This document shows, piece by piece, positions 32,958 through 44,261 of a stretch of DNA of 64,000 bases. The stretch comes from Diplodia intermedia. Taxonomy: Eukaryota > Ascomycota > Dothideomycetes > Botryosphaeriales > Botryosphaeriaceae. Both the position numbers and the translations under genes were made by a program. Within the stretch, counting starts at the first letter, position 1. Every line of letters begins with the position of its first letter. The DNA lies in contig JAKEKT010000012.1 in assembly GCA_021495925.1 (NCBI GenBank), positions 62,001-126,000 on the forward strand, given 5' to 3'. The notes under the pieces are model-generated. The model was given only the letters and a program-made list of their open reading frames with translations, was not told the origin of the DNA and did no database searches.

Positions 32958-35416
32958 ATGCAAGCGCCCCGCCGTGCTCCTCGCGCCCCGCGCCGCCGCG
33001 ACCAGAGCGTCGTGCTCCATCTCGTGCGTGCTCCTCACCTGCCCTCGCCTGTTGGTGGCGGAGGCTGTTCGTACCGCTCACTGACCGCCGGCGAGGACTA
33101 CGACGCCTTCTACTGCGCCGTCGTCGAGCAGGAGCACCCGCCGCTCAGGCTGCGGCCGCTGGCCGTACAACGCAAGCCCCCAAGCCCCACGCTGCACTGC
33201 TGCTGCGCGCGCTGACCCGGCGCAGAGAAGCAGATCATAGTCACGTGCGTGCCTCTCCGGTCAGCCTGCGCGCCCCGGCTGATGGGTGTAGGTGCAATTA
33301 CGAGGCCCGCCGCCGGGTAAGCGCGTCCTGGGGCAGCCGCCGTCGGAGCCGCGCTGATGCTCCCCCAGGGCTTGCATAAGCTGCAACTCGTCAAAGAAGC
33401 AAAACGCCTCTGTCCCGACCTGGTACCCTCTCCCGTCCTGCAGCGCGGCCCGTCTCTCTCGCTGACGCGCGTGTCTCAGGTCATCGTGCTGGGAGAGGAT
33501 CTGACCCGTTTCCGCAACGCCTCCAAGGACCTCCATCGCTTCCTGCGCCAGTTCTCGTGGAACGCCCGGGTCGAGCGTAAGTGCCCGCTCGACGCGGCTT
33601 CGCGGGCTGACCCTTGAAACAGGACTCGGTTTCGACGAGGTCAGGGAAACAAGCATGCTATGAATAATCGCTGCTAACAGGCATCTCTTGCCGGCAGGTC
33701 TGGCTTGACGTAACCGACCAGGTCGCCTACAACGTCAGTCTGCTAAATGCAAACGACCTGACCAACGCCTACTTTTGCCTGTCCAAGGCCGATCCGACCC
33801 ACGGGTTTGCCTTCGACGCTACTCAGTTTGCCGGCAACACCTATCCCGCCTCGGGCGAGCTGAGTAGTGCCGCCAACCACGACTCGCTGCGCCTGCGCCT
33901 TCTGCTTGGCTCCCACCTGGCCCGCCACCTCCGAGCCGAACTGCAAACCCAGAAAGGCTATACCGCCACCGTCGGCATTTCGACCAACAAGCTCCTGTCC
34001 AAGCTTGTCGGCAACGTGCAGAAGCCGAACGGCCAGACGACGCTGCTGCCGCCGTACGACACTAATGCAACTAACTTTATAGATGATCATGACATCGGCA
34101 AGATTCCCGGCATCGGCTTCAAGCTCGCGCAGAAGCTTCGTGGCTTTGTGCTCCAGCGTGCCGCCGCTTTCTCCGACGGGCTCATCTACGGCGGCACACA
34201 GGAACAAGTGACTGCGGGTGACGTAAGGAAGCACGTGGATGTAAGCGCCGAGAGTCTCGAAAGAATCTTGGGAGGCCCAGGATCGCCTCATGGGATCGGC
34301 GCCAAAGTTTGGGGGCTACTTCATGGCGTCGACGACTCGGAAGTTGGCCAGGCACGCGACGTGCCAAGGCAAATCAGTATCGAGGACAGCTATATCCGGC
34401 TAGACACCTTGGGCGAGGTCTTCAAAGAGCTGAAGAGGCTGGCTGTCAGCCTCATCAAGAGGATGCATCTCGACCTGCTCGAGGATGAGGAAGGTGACAA
34501 CACCGCTGAGCAAATATCCAACGACGTGGGTGCAGAGATCTGCACTTCTAGCCTTCTTCCTTCGGCTGCAGAAGCACTCACAGGCACATCAGCTTTCGTC
34601 AGATCTGCTGCAGCTCAGCCAGCCAAGCAACGCTGGATCGCACATCCCCGCACCTTGCGCCTGTCGACGCGTCCGCGTCCACCCGTCGACCCCGCCACAA
34701 ACACCCGGCCGCGCGCCTTTGGGCGCATATCCAGGTCGGCTCTGCTTCCTAATTTTGTCTTCAGTCTCACCACGCCCGTTGACTCACTTGCCGAGCGTCT
34801 TGTCGACGAGGCGCTACTCCCGCTTTTTCGCAGGCTGCACCCGGAAAAAAGCGGGTGGGATCTAAGTCTTGTGAACGTCGCAGTGACCAACCTGGCAGAC
34901 TCTGCAGGCGGCGCAAGGACCAGCAGTGGGCGAGACATCGGCGCAATGTTCAAGACGCAAAACAGGGTGCTTGACCAGTGGAGAGTGACAGACGGGGCGG
35001 TTGCACCAGACCCCAGCGACGATCATGTCACCATCGGAGTGGCCGAAGGCGGCGGACACGGCTTTGCTCCCGAGGCTGATGCGTCTCGCCATGAGGCTGA
35101 TGTATCTCGCAGCCCTGGCACAAAACGATCTCTCTTGGGCTCGCACGAGCCCAGTGGTATAGAAAGCCCCGGCGCCGCCATAGACGCCAGTCGCATCGGC
35201 TCGGAAGACCTTCTCATGCCCGGCACGTCGTCTCAAGATAGCCGCGCCACGCTTGGTGACGGCCGAGACGAAAACGAGACAGAGGGGACGGTTTGCTGGG
35301 ACGAGAGTGAAATGCAACGGAGCTGCGACTACTGCGGCGCGCTCATGCCGGCATTCGCTATGGCGGCCCACGCGAGGTTCCATGCATTGGAGGAACAAGA
35401 AGCAGATGGCGTCTAG
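32958..35416 (+). CDS. POLI: Y-family translesion DNA polymerase, iota-like
   Basis: Inserts nucleotides opposite damaged bases in the nucleus. Eight exons: 32958-33023, 33096-33171, 33226-33244, 33292-33316, 33369-33422, 33480-33576, 33623-33639, 33698-35416, giving 690 residues with every phase consistent. The palm begins LDYDAFYCAVVE (metal-binding Asp23), followed by QQKQIIVTCNYEARRRG, LVKEAKRLCPDL, and the second catalytic motif ERLGFDEVWLDVTD around residues 112-125. The helix-hairpin-helix thumb is at DIGKIPGIGFKLAQKLRG. The C-terminus has a ubiquitin-binding-type zinc finger CDYCGALMPAFAMAAHARFH (residues ~661-680). The second intron uses a GC donor (C|GCAAGC); three internal exons are only 17-25 nt. 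The motif order fits polymerase iota better than eta. Acceptor of intron 1 is GAG, slightly unusual. Confidence 0.9.
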
Positions 35417-37958
35417 GTTCTCAACAGCCAAAGGCCTGAACATGAGCATAGTAGGTTGGGTTGCATGCGGAAGAGAAGTCTAATTGCCTCCGTACTATGC
35501 AAACCGTTCCCGTCTGCAGGGTTCCATGCCGCCACTGGCTGTGCATGGATACTGCCTGGTGTGTCGCAGGGTTGCGCTATTTTCCTTTTGCTGAGCCATG
35601 CTGCCGTGTCTGACTGCCAAGTGAGGAGCAAGTCTACGGTACCTATATGCGACCTATCAGGGCGCCTCCTGCTATGCAACCCCCGCGGGCGGAAATACAG
35701 CGTAAGGCGCATGCTTATTCCCAACCCCGCCCTACTTTCTTCGGTCATCCCACGCTGGGCGCGGTAGCACTGCCGGTTCCCAAAGCCCGCGCAGTCATGC
35801 CGACGGCCACTGCCGGCCGCGGTGCGCCGTCAAGCCAGTGCAAAGCAAAGTCACGACGTAGCGCACCATCACGTGTGATGGTTGCATGTCTTAGAATTCC
35901 AAGAATAAGGCGCACGACAGCGTGAAACGCGTCACCCGTGAGCAACGAAGGGCTAAATCCAGACGGCACGACTAAGAGAGTGACCTTGGTACGTCACTCT
36001 TACACCTTCAGCCTCGTTGCCATCAGCACAACCTCCGGGGTGCGCACGTGAGTGGCCGCCGTGCGCAGCCACTTCTGCGTCAGAATCCCAATCTCACGGA
36101 CAAAGAGACGCAGGGCCCGAGAAAAAACTAAAGCGAAAAAGCGAAGGTCGACCCGTCCGCATGACATGACACGATGTGGTGTGCCTCTCTTTCGCCTCGG
36201 CTTACGAGCACGCCTTTGGACGCCTAGTCGCTCGCTTCTTCGCGGGCTTCCAGAAAGTGGTTGCCTGCTACGCCTCCCCCTTCTCTTCCTCCCATCCCTG
36301 TGGCTGTGCCACCCACTGCAACCAACAATAACGCACAGCCTTTCGCGGCTCTCGATTCGCCCATCGCCCATCGCCCATCGCCCCCTGCCCCACACCCCAT
36401 CCATCCAACGCTAGCCGTTTCAGGCAAAATCCAAATCCATGCCCCACAGAATCCTTCCCCCCTGGCGTCCGTTCGTCGCGTCCCCGTCTCGCAGAGTGAA
36501 CCACGGCGTTTTGTCGAACGAACCCGGTCAGCTCTTTGCCTCGGTCCGCCTAAGCGGGGACAAAAAAGCGGAGCGGACAGCCTTCTTCAAAGGAACGGAA
36601 GCACCGACGCTTGTTACTATCTTTATCGTCGATCATCCGGAGTCGTCCCCGTAGAAACCCAAGAAAGGCGCACGCAGTCATCTGAGACCCCTCTTTTTTG
36701 CTCTCTATCTCTTGTCGTCTTCGGTCCGTCTGCGATCTGGGTGTCTTGCATGCATTGATCGGTTCGGCAGCGCCCGCCGGAGAAGAATTCGAGGATTGCT
36801 TCACCGCTTCCCTAAGGCCAAGTATGTAGGGAAAAAACGAAGAAGCAGGGGTAAGCGGGGGAGGCCCTACTGCGCCACACGGGCCCTGTCAGCTCGCCTT
36901 AACGAAGACGAAGTTAGGTAGCAGGGGTTTTCCCTTTGTTGCCACCTCTTCTCTTTTCTTTCGCGCCCATCTCGGCCTTCGCGAACGTGTCGTTGCCATC
37001 GTCGTCGTCATCCTTTGAGGCTGGACGCCTTCGGTTGGCCGACCGAGGGCCTTCCATTTTTAAACTTCGCCTTAGTGGCGGGCCCCATGGAAAGCTTGAT
37101 CTCGCCCTTCCCGACATGTGAACCCTGTCGGCCGGCCTGGGCCCTTCGTGCGCTTGATGCACAATGCGTGTCATCCTTGCACCTTCTGGACTTTGGGAAC
37201 AAGGTGGGAAACGCATCTGGACGTGCCGCGGCCTCTGGAAGTCGAACGGTGGTACGATCAGTCGGAGCCGGAAGAAAGGCAATGCTATTTTTGTGAGGCT
37301 TGCCTGTGGCAAGATATCGCTATTTCCGAGCCCTTGTGCTGACGTATGCTACATAGTAGGCGTTCCCGGTGACCAAGCGTCTCGCTAGTGCGTATGGAAA
37401 TGAGCCCTTGCAAGTTGCTGGTATACTACTGCAAGATGGTGGGCAGCCACGACGCCACATATGCAGGTACCGACCCACTTTCTATCTGCAGTACGGCCGG
37501 CAATGGAGCCTAGTGCTCATTATTGCGGTATGCATCTGCCACTGTCTTTGAACAGCAACTGCATATTCTTTTGCTTACAGATAGCATAGGATCGCAGTGT
37601 AAACAATCCAGTGATCGCACGTACTTTTTCTTTCATAGATCATCGTATGCTAATTAGTACCAAGGTCACGAGTTCACGACTTTACATTTCCAGAAAAAAA
37701 AAAAACAGGGGGAAAGCCCAAAAGTCTCAAAGAAAAACAAAACTTACATTGATATCTGTCAAACGATAGTAGCAATGCACAAGCATCGCGTCGGTCACTC
37801 AGGGTATATCATTCAGGGGTATCAAATCACCAAAAACAATACCACTCCGAATCACTACTCGCTTGGGAAAACTCACTGCGCACGATATAACACTCACGAC
37901 TCGGCACAAGCACAAGCGCTCTTGCAAGCAAGCCTACGACTTTCCATCACCACCATCA
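35417..37958. other. 2.5-kb gene-free convergent stretch
   Basis: It lies between the end of the polymerase gene (+) and the end of the proline-rich gene (-). Open frames up to 165 codons overlap in several frames without recognisable content. A short CCATCGC tandem repeat is at 36361-36381 and a 12-nt A-run near 37.69 kb. No gene or RNA is supported. Confidence 0.45.
36361..36381. repeat. CCATCGC x 3 tandem repeat
   Basis: Three perfect 7-nt units in non-coding sequence. No function is evident. Confidence 0.85.
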
Positions 37959-38981
37959 TCATATCCAGCCCGGCGGCCGCGGACCCACCGGCCTCGGCGC
38001 CGCCGAAGGCGGCAGAGGGGGAAGGTGGCGGGGGCGACGCTCGGAGACCGACGACCTCACCAGCGGCCGCGGAGGGGGGACGGGGTGGCGGCGATAGACG
38101 GTCACCGACGGCCTCGGCTGCTGCTGCTGCGGGGGCGGCGGCGGCGGGGGCAGAGGGGAAAGGGGACGACGGGAGCAGTGCTGCGACGACGAGTTGTCGT
38201 CACTCGTCGACGACGGAGGAATCACCGGCTTCAGCGGCGGCAGAGGGGGAAGGGGACGAGGGGAGCAGTGCTGCTGCTGCGACGACGAGTTGTTGTCGTC
38301 ACTTGTCGACGACGGGGCGGGGGGAATCACCGGCTTCGGCGGCGTGGGAGTCAGCGGCGTGGGAGGCAGCGGGCGGTTGTTGCCGGCGGCGAACTCGGGC
38401 CGCAGCGGCGTGGGCGGCAGCGCGCGGTCGTAGTAGCCGCTGGCGTGCGGCACCGGGCGCCGCTTGATGGGGAGCTGCGGCGGCGGCCGCGACGGCAGCG
38501 GCTTGTCGCACCGCAGCGGCGTCGTCGGCGTCCGCGGCGTCGACGGGCACGTCGCGGGGACCGCCGCGTGGTTGTTGAGGTCCCGCGGCGGGGCCGGCCT
38601 GCGGACTGCGTTGGAGCGATTCAGCGTCACCCCGTTGTTGTCGGTGGCGGTGACGGCGGCGGTGGTGGTGGTGGTGTTTTGCGCCTCTCCCGGCGTGTCG
38701 GTCTCAATGCGGCCCTCGCGGAGCCATTGGCGCAGAGCGTCCCAGGAAGGGCTGTTGGACGGGCGCTCCACACGGCCCTCGAGGGAAGCGAGGGTGTAGT
38801 CGCGGTGGAGGCCGATGGTCACTTCCTCATCGTCCTGTTGGCCCTGCGTCATGGCTGGTTTGTGGTGAGCGGTGAAAGCGCGGCGGAGACGATTCAGACC
38901 GAAGCAGTGCTTGCTTGTACTGATGCTGCTGCTGTCGTTCTCGTCGCTGTTCTGGTTGTTCTTGCGGAAGGACTTAGGCAT
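37959..38981 (-). CDS. proline-rich low-complexity protein with internal duplication
   Basis: From ATG 38981 the open frame encodes 340 residues. An in-frame ATG also exists at 39047, but a TATA box at 39066-39073 would place the transcript start beyond it, so the downstream ATG (MPKSFRKNNQNSDENDSSS) was chosen. The N-terminal ~110 residues look more ordered (EEVTIGLHRDYTLASLEGRV, SWDALRQWLREGRIE). The remainder is Pro-rich, with LPPTPLRP/LPPTPLTP units and two copies of a ~30-residue unit that contains KPVIPP...STSDDN.SSSQ..HCS. Many PxxP stretches could bind SH3 domains. No family is recognised. A 382-codon open frame lies antisense (37863-39011); it is Gly/Arg/Ala-rich and was rejected. 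The minus frame is preferred because of the TATA box and the ordered N-terminus. Confidence 0.6.
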   Translation of the reverse strand: MPKSFRKNNQNSDENDSSSISTSKHCFGLNRLRRAFTAHHKPAMTQGQQDDEEVTIGLHRDYTLASLEGRVERPSNSPSWDALRQWLREGRIETDTPGEAQNTTTTTAAVTATDNNGVTLNRSNAVRRPAPPRDLNNHAAVPATCPSTPRTPTTPLRCDKPLPSRPPPQLPIKRRPVPHASGYYDRALPPTPLRPEFAAGNNRPLPPTPLTPTPPKPVIPPAPSSTSDDNNSSSQQQHCSPRPLPPLPPLKPVIPPSSTSDDNSSSQHCSRRPLSPLPPPPPPPQQQQPRPSVTVYRRHPVPPPRPLVRSSVSERRPRHLPPLPPSAAPRPVGPRPPGWI

Positions 38982-40069
38982 AGCAAGGGCAATGTCCCTT
39001 CGTCCAGGTAGCAGGAGTGCTGGTGGGTGAGTTGATGATGTGACCATAGCACACACTTCCTTCTGCTTATATACCGCACTCTTGCGACAGTGTTGAGTTT
39101 AATACCACCATGGTTCTGGGACAAAGGCATTGTCCGAGTGTAATTCTCTTTGTCCCGTGGAGCATGGTGTATGGACAATGTTAACTGTTGAGCCATGTGC
39201 CTCAGCGTTTCTCCATCTAGAACATTGTTGAAAGTTCGGCAGGAGCTGCTCGGGCACTATTTGAAGAGTTTCCTCAAGATTCCTCAAATCTTACTGGTCG
39301 CAGATGTGGATTAAAGTCCAAGTGTTGTAGGAAAGGAACTCTTACCACAAGCTTTCAATCCGTATCGACTTTCTGTGTATCATTAGAATGCATATTCCAC
39401 TGTCGCAGGTGCGCACGACCGCGTAGCAATATGCTACCAAAGACAGTCCCCTGCAGCAATGAGAGCAGTGGAAAGTTGCGCACACTTTTTACCCAGCGTA
39501 TCACCATGTCTGGCTACAAATGCCACTTTCAACCTACCTCGGCTTGTCGTTGTACTCCTGGGGTCAATTCCAAAGCGAACTGAAAGGCTGGTAAAAGCTG
39601 TTATCATTGCATGTCCACCTTTGACACTTGTGATCTTTCGTCCTTCCAAACACCGAAATCTCGAATTGCTACTCCGAAGAAGGCTTTCATGAACTTTTGA
39701 CGAGAACGCAAGACCTTAGTCCATGGACTATATTCTTTCGTTACCTCGTCAAACCCCACTTCTCATCTAACCGTGCAAGCACCCACGCAGAAGAACCCAT
39801 TCTTGAGCCAGCCATTCAACGTCTTGATTCGAGTCGTACCTTTTGAACTCCGTGCAAACCAAGCAAGTTTTGATTCCTCAGGGTATTCCACAAAAACGCC
39901 AGCAACGATACCCTGTATTCGTCTCTTTTTAGGAGCGAGGCCATGCGACGCATGTCAACCGTTTCGCCATTAATCTTACCTTGTTGTCAGCAACGTCTTT
40001 TTGCAGTATAGTCGATTTCAAAGTCGAATCACGCTGAAAGATTGAACAGGCACAGCTGAGCCCTAGCGT
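38982..40069. other. promoter of proline-rich gene and RAD7 3' side
   Basis: A minus-strand TATATAAG lies at 39066-39073, about 90 nt upstream of the chosen ATG of the proline-rich gene. The remainder up to 40069 is AT-richer and holds RAD7's 3' untranslated region. No further gene is supported. Confidence 0.55.
39066..39073 (-). promoter_or_regulatory. TATA box of proline-rich gene
   Basis: TATATAAG on the minus strand. With a start about 30 nt downstream the leader would run from about 39035 to 38982, which decides for the ATG at 38981 rather than 39047. Confidence 0.55.
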
Positions 40070-42176
40070 TCAAGCACCAACATCAACAATCATGTTAGAA
40101 GCCTGCTCCAGAGGCTCCATCAATGAAGCCGCCACTGCCAAATCAAAGTCAGTGATGCCGGCTTGCTCGATGGTGTCCAGAGCTTTTGGAACTCCAATGA
40201 GAATGACTCCCTTGGGAACCACCACTCCCTCGACGTTGAAGTTGCCGAAACTGACTAGACGCTCGAGCTTGGGGCATGACTTGAAGATACCGGCAACGAC
40301 GACTGTATCTACATGGTTGCAGAAGGAGATATCGATGGTCTTCAGTTCCGGGTAGATGTTCTGGCCATCAAACACGCTCATGAAGGCCTGGTGCGAGATA
40401 TGACGGCATGAGGCAATGTTCAGCGAGCTGAGCTTTTGACCAGAGTGACTCATGAGTGCTTGAAAGCCGTCTGACGCAAGCCCAATGGGCTGCTCCGGCC
40501 CCTTGGGGTTCTGATTGTCGACATCTCGGGTGCTGTTGAAGTCGGCAATGTGAAGCGGCGTGTTAGCCCAGTCCGTGAATAGGTCCGCGAAGGCCGCGTC
40601 GGAGCAGTAGTCGTTCTCGGAGAAGCGAAGCTTGCGAAGATTCCTGCACTGAGAGTGGATGGCGTCAAGGACGTCGTCGTCCGCGTCTAGGAAGTGCTCA
40701 AGTGACAGGGTCTCCAGATCGGCACCAACACAACCAACTAGGTTCACGATACGTTCACTCGGAACCTCTGCAGACGTCTGGAGTGAGAGGTGACGGAGAT
40801 GCTTGAGCTTGGCGATCGCATCGATGGACTTGGAGGTGATTCGGCGGCAAAGCTTGAGTTTAAGGCGGACGAGATTGGGGGCGTGTTCGACCATGGTCTC
40901 TACAGAGTCGTCGTCGAAGGCTGCATCGAGCCACTGGAGCTTGAGATCCTGCAGCTTCTCTCCCTGACGCTTGAAGAGCTCATTCCACACGTTGTCGGTG
41001 ACCAGGTTCGCGGCGTACAGTTGCAGATACTGTACGTCCCTGCACTTGTCAAGCATGTACTCCATGTTCTCGTCCTTGAACTGGCAAGCATTTCGCAGAA
41101 TAACTTTCTTGAGGTGCGGAGCGTTGGCGAAGAGCTCAGTGTAGTCCTCCGTCTCGAGATAGGCGGCGTCATGGACAGCAACGCTGTCAAGGTCGGGGCG
41201 TAGAAAGAGCTTCAGAGTGCGCGGGTTAAGAACACGCTTCTTGGAGAAGATCTCAGCGATCCTCTCCAGCACGTTCTCGGGAAGGTCGCCAAACTCGTCG
41301 ATATCGTTGTGGTGCTTCGCAACCTTCTCGATGCAGAGCTGTTCAAGCGTCTTGGCTCCCTGAGCTTTGTATGTAGCGTCCATGCGATCGCTTTCGAGCT
41401 TGCGACGACGCGCCTGGCCGGCAGGCTTCTTTTGCTTTTTCGAAGGACCTGCCTCAGCAGCAAGCTCTTTACCGCAGGGGGTGCACAGCAGGCCTCCATC
41501 AGGACCAGTCTTGCTGTATGACGTTACGGTGAATCTCTTGTTGCAAATTTCGCAGTTCTCCAACTGGCCAGGAGGAGGCTGCATTTTCTTGCACATGTCC
41601 TTTGCAAGGGCATCGTCATAGTCCGAATCGCTGTCTCCAGCCTCGGCCTTTCTCTGGGCCTTCTTCTTCTGGAAAGCCTTGCTCTTCTTGATCTTGGTCA
41701 GGTTCTTTGCCTCTGCGGAGATCTCGCTAGCCTTGCGCTTCCTGGTAGAAGGGGAAGGGGCAGCAGGGGATGCCTCCGCCTCCTCAGGCGGCGCATCGTT
41801 GTTGGAGCTGGAACCGGCGTTGGGTGTCTGCGGGGCGGAGTTCTCGGCGCCTCTCGTGGCCTGGTCGCGGCGGCGCTCGTAGTTGTCCCGGATCTCAGCA
41901 GCGGAAATGTTGTTCGCCTGAGGAAAGACGCGGTCAGCCTTGACCCTTCCAGGGGCCATGCGACAGTAAAAGCACTTACAGCCAAGAAATCGGTCAAAGC
42001 CGAATTCCTATACGATGGGGTGAGATTCGGTTCTTGACAGTAGTTATGCCCGTGACATGCGGCAGCTGGAGGGAGTCTGCACGTACGGGCCGCGGATGCG
42101 ATTCGCATTCGCGCGTCTGTTTGACCTGGTGCACGTCAGCCGGGATTCGGCGGGTGCGATGCAAGCTGACTTACAT
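40070..42176 (-). CDS. RAD7: Rad7, global-genome nucleotide excision repair
   Basis: With Rad16 and Abf1 in yeast, Rad7 helps detect lesions in silent chromatin and acts in an Elc1/Cul3 ubiquitin ligase. Four exons: 42176-42175 (only AT), 42125-42087, 42007-41980 and 41917-40070, totalling 638 residues. The start codon is read as AT|G across the first intron (GTAAGT...CACCAG). The product then begins MSNRRANANRIRGP and continues NSALTDFLA-ANNISAAEIRDNYE, which is the conserved Rad7 N-terminus. A ~60-residue Ser/Lys-rich linker precedes a four-cysteine zinc site (CEIC near residue 145, then CTPCG). Residues ~230-620 are leucine-rich repeats (LKKVILRNACQFKDENMEYM, LVRLKLKLCRRITSKSIDAI, LKTIDISFCNHVDTVVVAG). 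An ATG at 41959 could start a shorter product, but it lies in the third intron and would lose the conserved N-terminus. Confidence 0.92.
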
Positions 42177-43129
42177 GTTGGGCGGAAGCGCAAGGACCTG
42201 TAAGCGCGGGCAGAGGGGTAGCGCGGATAAGCGTCCTAGTGCAAGCTGGCGTAGGAAGAGAAGGTGAGGTCAAGGTGCGGGTTGTGAAGTCGTGGCGGAG
42301 GCGACTGAATCGATAAGACGCGCTAGCGCCTACGCGAAGTCAGGTGGCAAATAGGGCACGCGATTTCCACTTTGACCAAAGCGGCAGGTTGTTCGCCGAT
42401 CTGTCTCAAACACGGGCAATGTCAAGAGACGGACTACAAGCCTCATAGACTATCAATGGGTCCCAATTTCATCCAATACCAAGCAGAGACTCTCAAGGCC
42501 ACGTAGCCACGCACACGACATGAGGCCTAGATAGCTATAAGAATGATAAGAACTCGGAGAAGGAATCGCAATAACGATTCGTCTCTGAATGGTCTATCAC
42601 CTGCTTCGTATTGCATATCTTGAATCAACTACCTTTACAGGCAACTACATCATAGCCAACCTCAGCCTGCAACAAAACCAGGCCAAAAGACACCTTACTG
42701 AACATCGTGATGTGACTTGCACGCCTGTGTCACGAACTGATACCACTCCATTCAGTACTGTGGTTGCAACGATATGCGGCCAGCCTCTGGGAATTGTGCC
42801 AAACCATGTGCCAATTGAAATATTAACCGAGAATCCTAACTGCAATACTTTTGTCTCTTGGAACAAAGCGCTGGATCCTGTTTGCATCCAGCCATTTGAA
42901 GTTTACCCATTTTTCCCCCCCTCCCTGCTCGCGACTTTCCATTTTCCAAGCCACGCTTTGATCCCGAGCCCATGCCCAGCTGAAAAACAAAACGCAGCCC
43001 ACCAAAAGATAGCTGCCAATAGTAGAAGAATCTCACGGCCCCCATCATCCTGCTGATTCTGTTCCCCGAAAGTCTGCCCGTACGAGAGCGATGACCGACT
43101 CAACGACGGCGGTCTTTTCCCTTGACGAA
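42177..43129. other. RAD7 promoter and 3' side of Stc1-domain gene
   Basis: Both flanking genes are on the minus strand. A 155-codon plus-strand open frame (42589-43056) contains no recognisable domain and was not accepted. The region around 42.4-42.9 kb is AT-richer and holds the RAD7 upstream region. Confidence 0.5.
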
Positions 43130-44261
43130 CTAGTATTCATCGTCGGATTCGTCATCATCGCTCGAGGAATCTTCTTCGTCGACATCTCCCCAAGCTTCTT
43201 CATCCTTAGGCTTCGGTTCCGGTTCCGCCTTCTACCAAGTCTGTTAGCATCTATGTTGGGAACAACTACCAACTAAACTTACGAATGCCTTGACCTTGGC
43301 CCAACCAGAACTCTTGCTGCTGGCCGGGCGGTTCGTCTCCATGGAATCTGCAACTGAAGATCCGCGGGGGTGGCCATACTTCATGGGGTTGAAGCCGCTG
43401 GCCCAAGAAGAGCTGCCATCTGTCTTGGCCGCCGATGTTGAGGAGAGCGAGGCGGCATAGCTCGAGACCCGGGCCCCGTTGTCATTGACAGCAGCACTTG
43501 CCTTGCTGCAGCCAGCCGCGGACCGCTCATGAGCTGGGGACCAGTAGCCTCCCGTAGTTGTTGAGGCGGAATCGCTGACGGAAAGGTCATCGAAGTAACC
43601 AACAAGGTTCCCGGTGGTGGACCCGCCGCCCCCCGACTCGGCAAAGTTCGACTCAGAATCATCGAATGAGCAGAACTGATCCGGGTCGGAGTCAGAATCA
43701 TCATCGTCGTCGTCGTCAGAATCCGACATGGTGACACCATGGTAGATGCGCTTGTCTTCAATGGCTTCGAATGCCAGCTGTTCTTTCATGCAGAGATTGC
43801 ACTTCTGTTTCCGTGTGTTAGTCATGAAGGCCAACATCGTAAGACTGAGCACTATACTGCGTGGTCGGGGTTCTTGCGCTGCGCCTTTGCGAACTCGTCC
43901 AAGCCCTTCACCTTCCCACACATGTAGCATCTGAGCTCCATAACCTGTTGAGGAGTGCACAGAGTGCATTGTGCCGTGATGGGACCCTTCTTGTTCTTGA
44001 TCTTCTCGCGCAATTCGTTGAGGCGTTTATTGGCGAAGTTGTTCGGGGCCTTGAACTTGTTGCACGTTGAGCACCGAATCCTGTTGGCACTCGTGTCAGC
44101 ACAAGTCTGAACTGGTATGGGGGACACTTACTTCTCCGGAAGTCGAACGTTCCTGAGGCTGCGGTGTGACCATGGTAAGCGACTGCGGCTGAGCTTGCTA
44201 CGAAGTTGATGGCGGCATACCTCGCATCTGTCACGTCTGCATCCCTGTAGTAGCCGCCCAT
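43130..44261 (-). CDS. Stc1-domain protein (RNAi-heterochromatin linker family)
   Basis: Five exons, 44261-44221, 44152-44132, 44080-43858, 43804-43283 and 43231-43130, encode 302 residues. The Stc1 domain fills residues ~20-105: CSTC (Cys24, Cys27) NKFKAPNNFANKRLNELR, then AQCTLCTPQQVMELRCYMCG, KVKGLDEFAKAQRK and HAKCNLCMKEQ, with cysteine pairs set for zinc binding in a LIM-like manner. In fission yeast Stc1 bridges the Argonaute complex RITS to the Clr4 methyltransferase complex. After the domain the chain is disordered: an Asp/Ser run (DSDDDDDDDSDSDPDQ) and a Ser/Gly-rich middle, with a second acidic patch at the end (AWGDVDEEDSSSDDDESDDEY). The 21-nt second exon is confirmed by phase and by LPEKIRCSTC. 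The role here is inferred from the domain only. It is divergent from the alcohol dehydrogenase gene. Confidence 0.9.

Noticed and set aside
37863..39011. 382-codon plus-strand frame antisense to the proline-rich gene
   Set aside because: Arg/Gly/Ala low complexity; the minus strand has the TATA box and an ordered N-terminus. Strand-specific RNA would settle it.
42589..43056. 155-codon plus-strand frame
   Set aside because: It has a few cysteines but no LysM, signal peptide or other recognisable pattern, and no splice context; it sits in the RAD7 upstream region.
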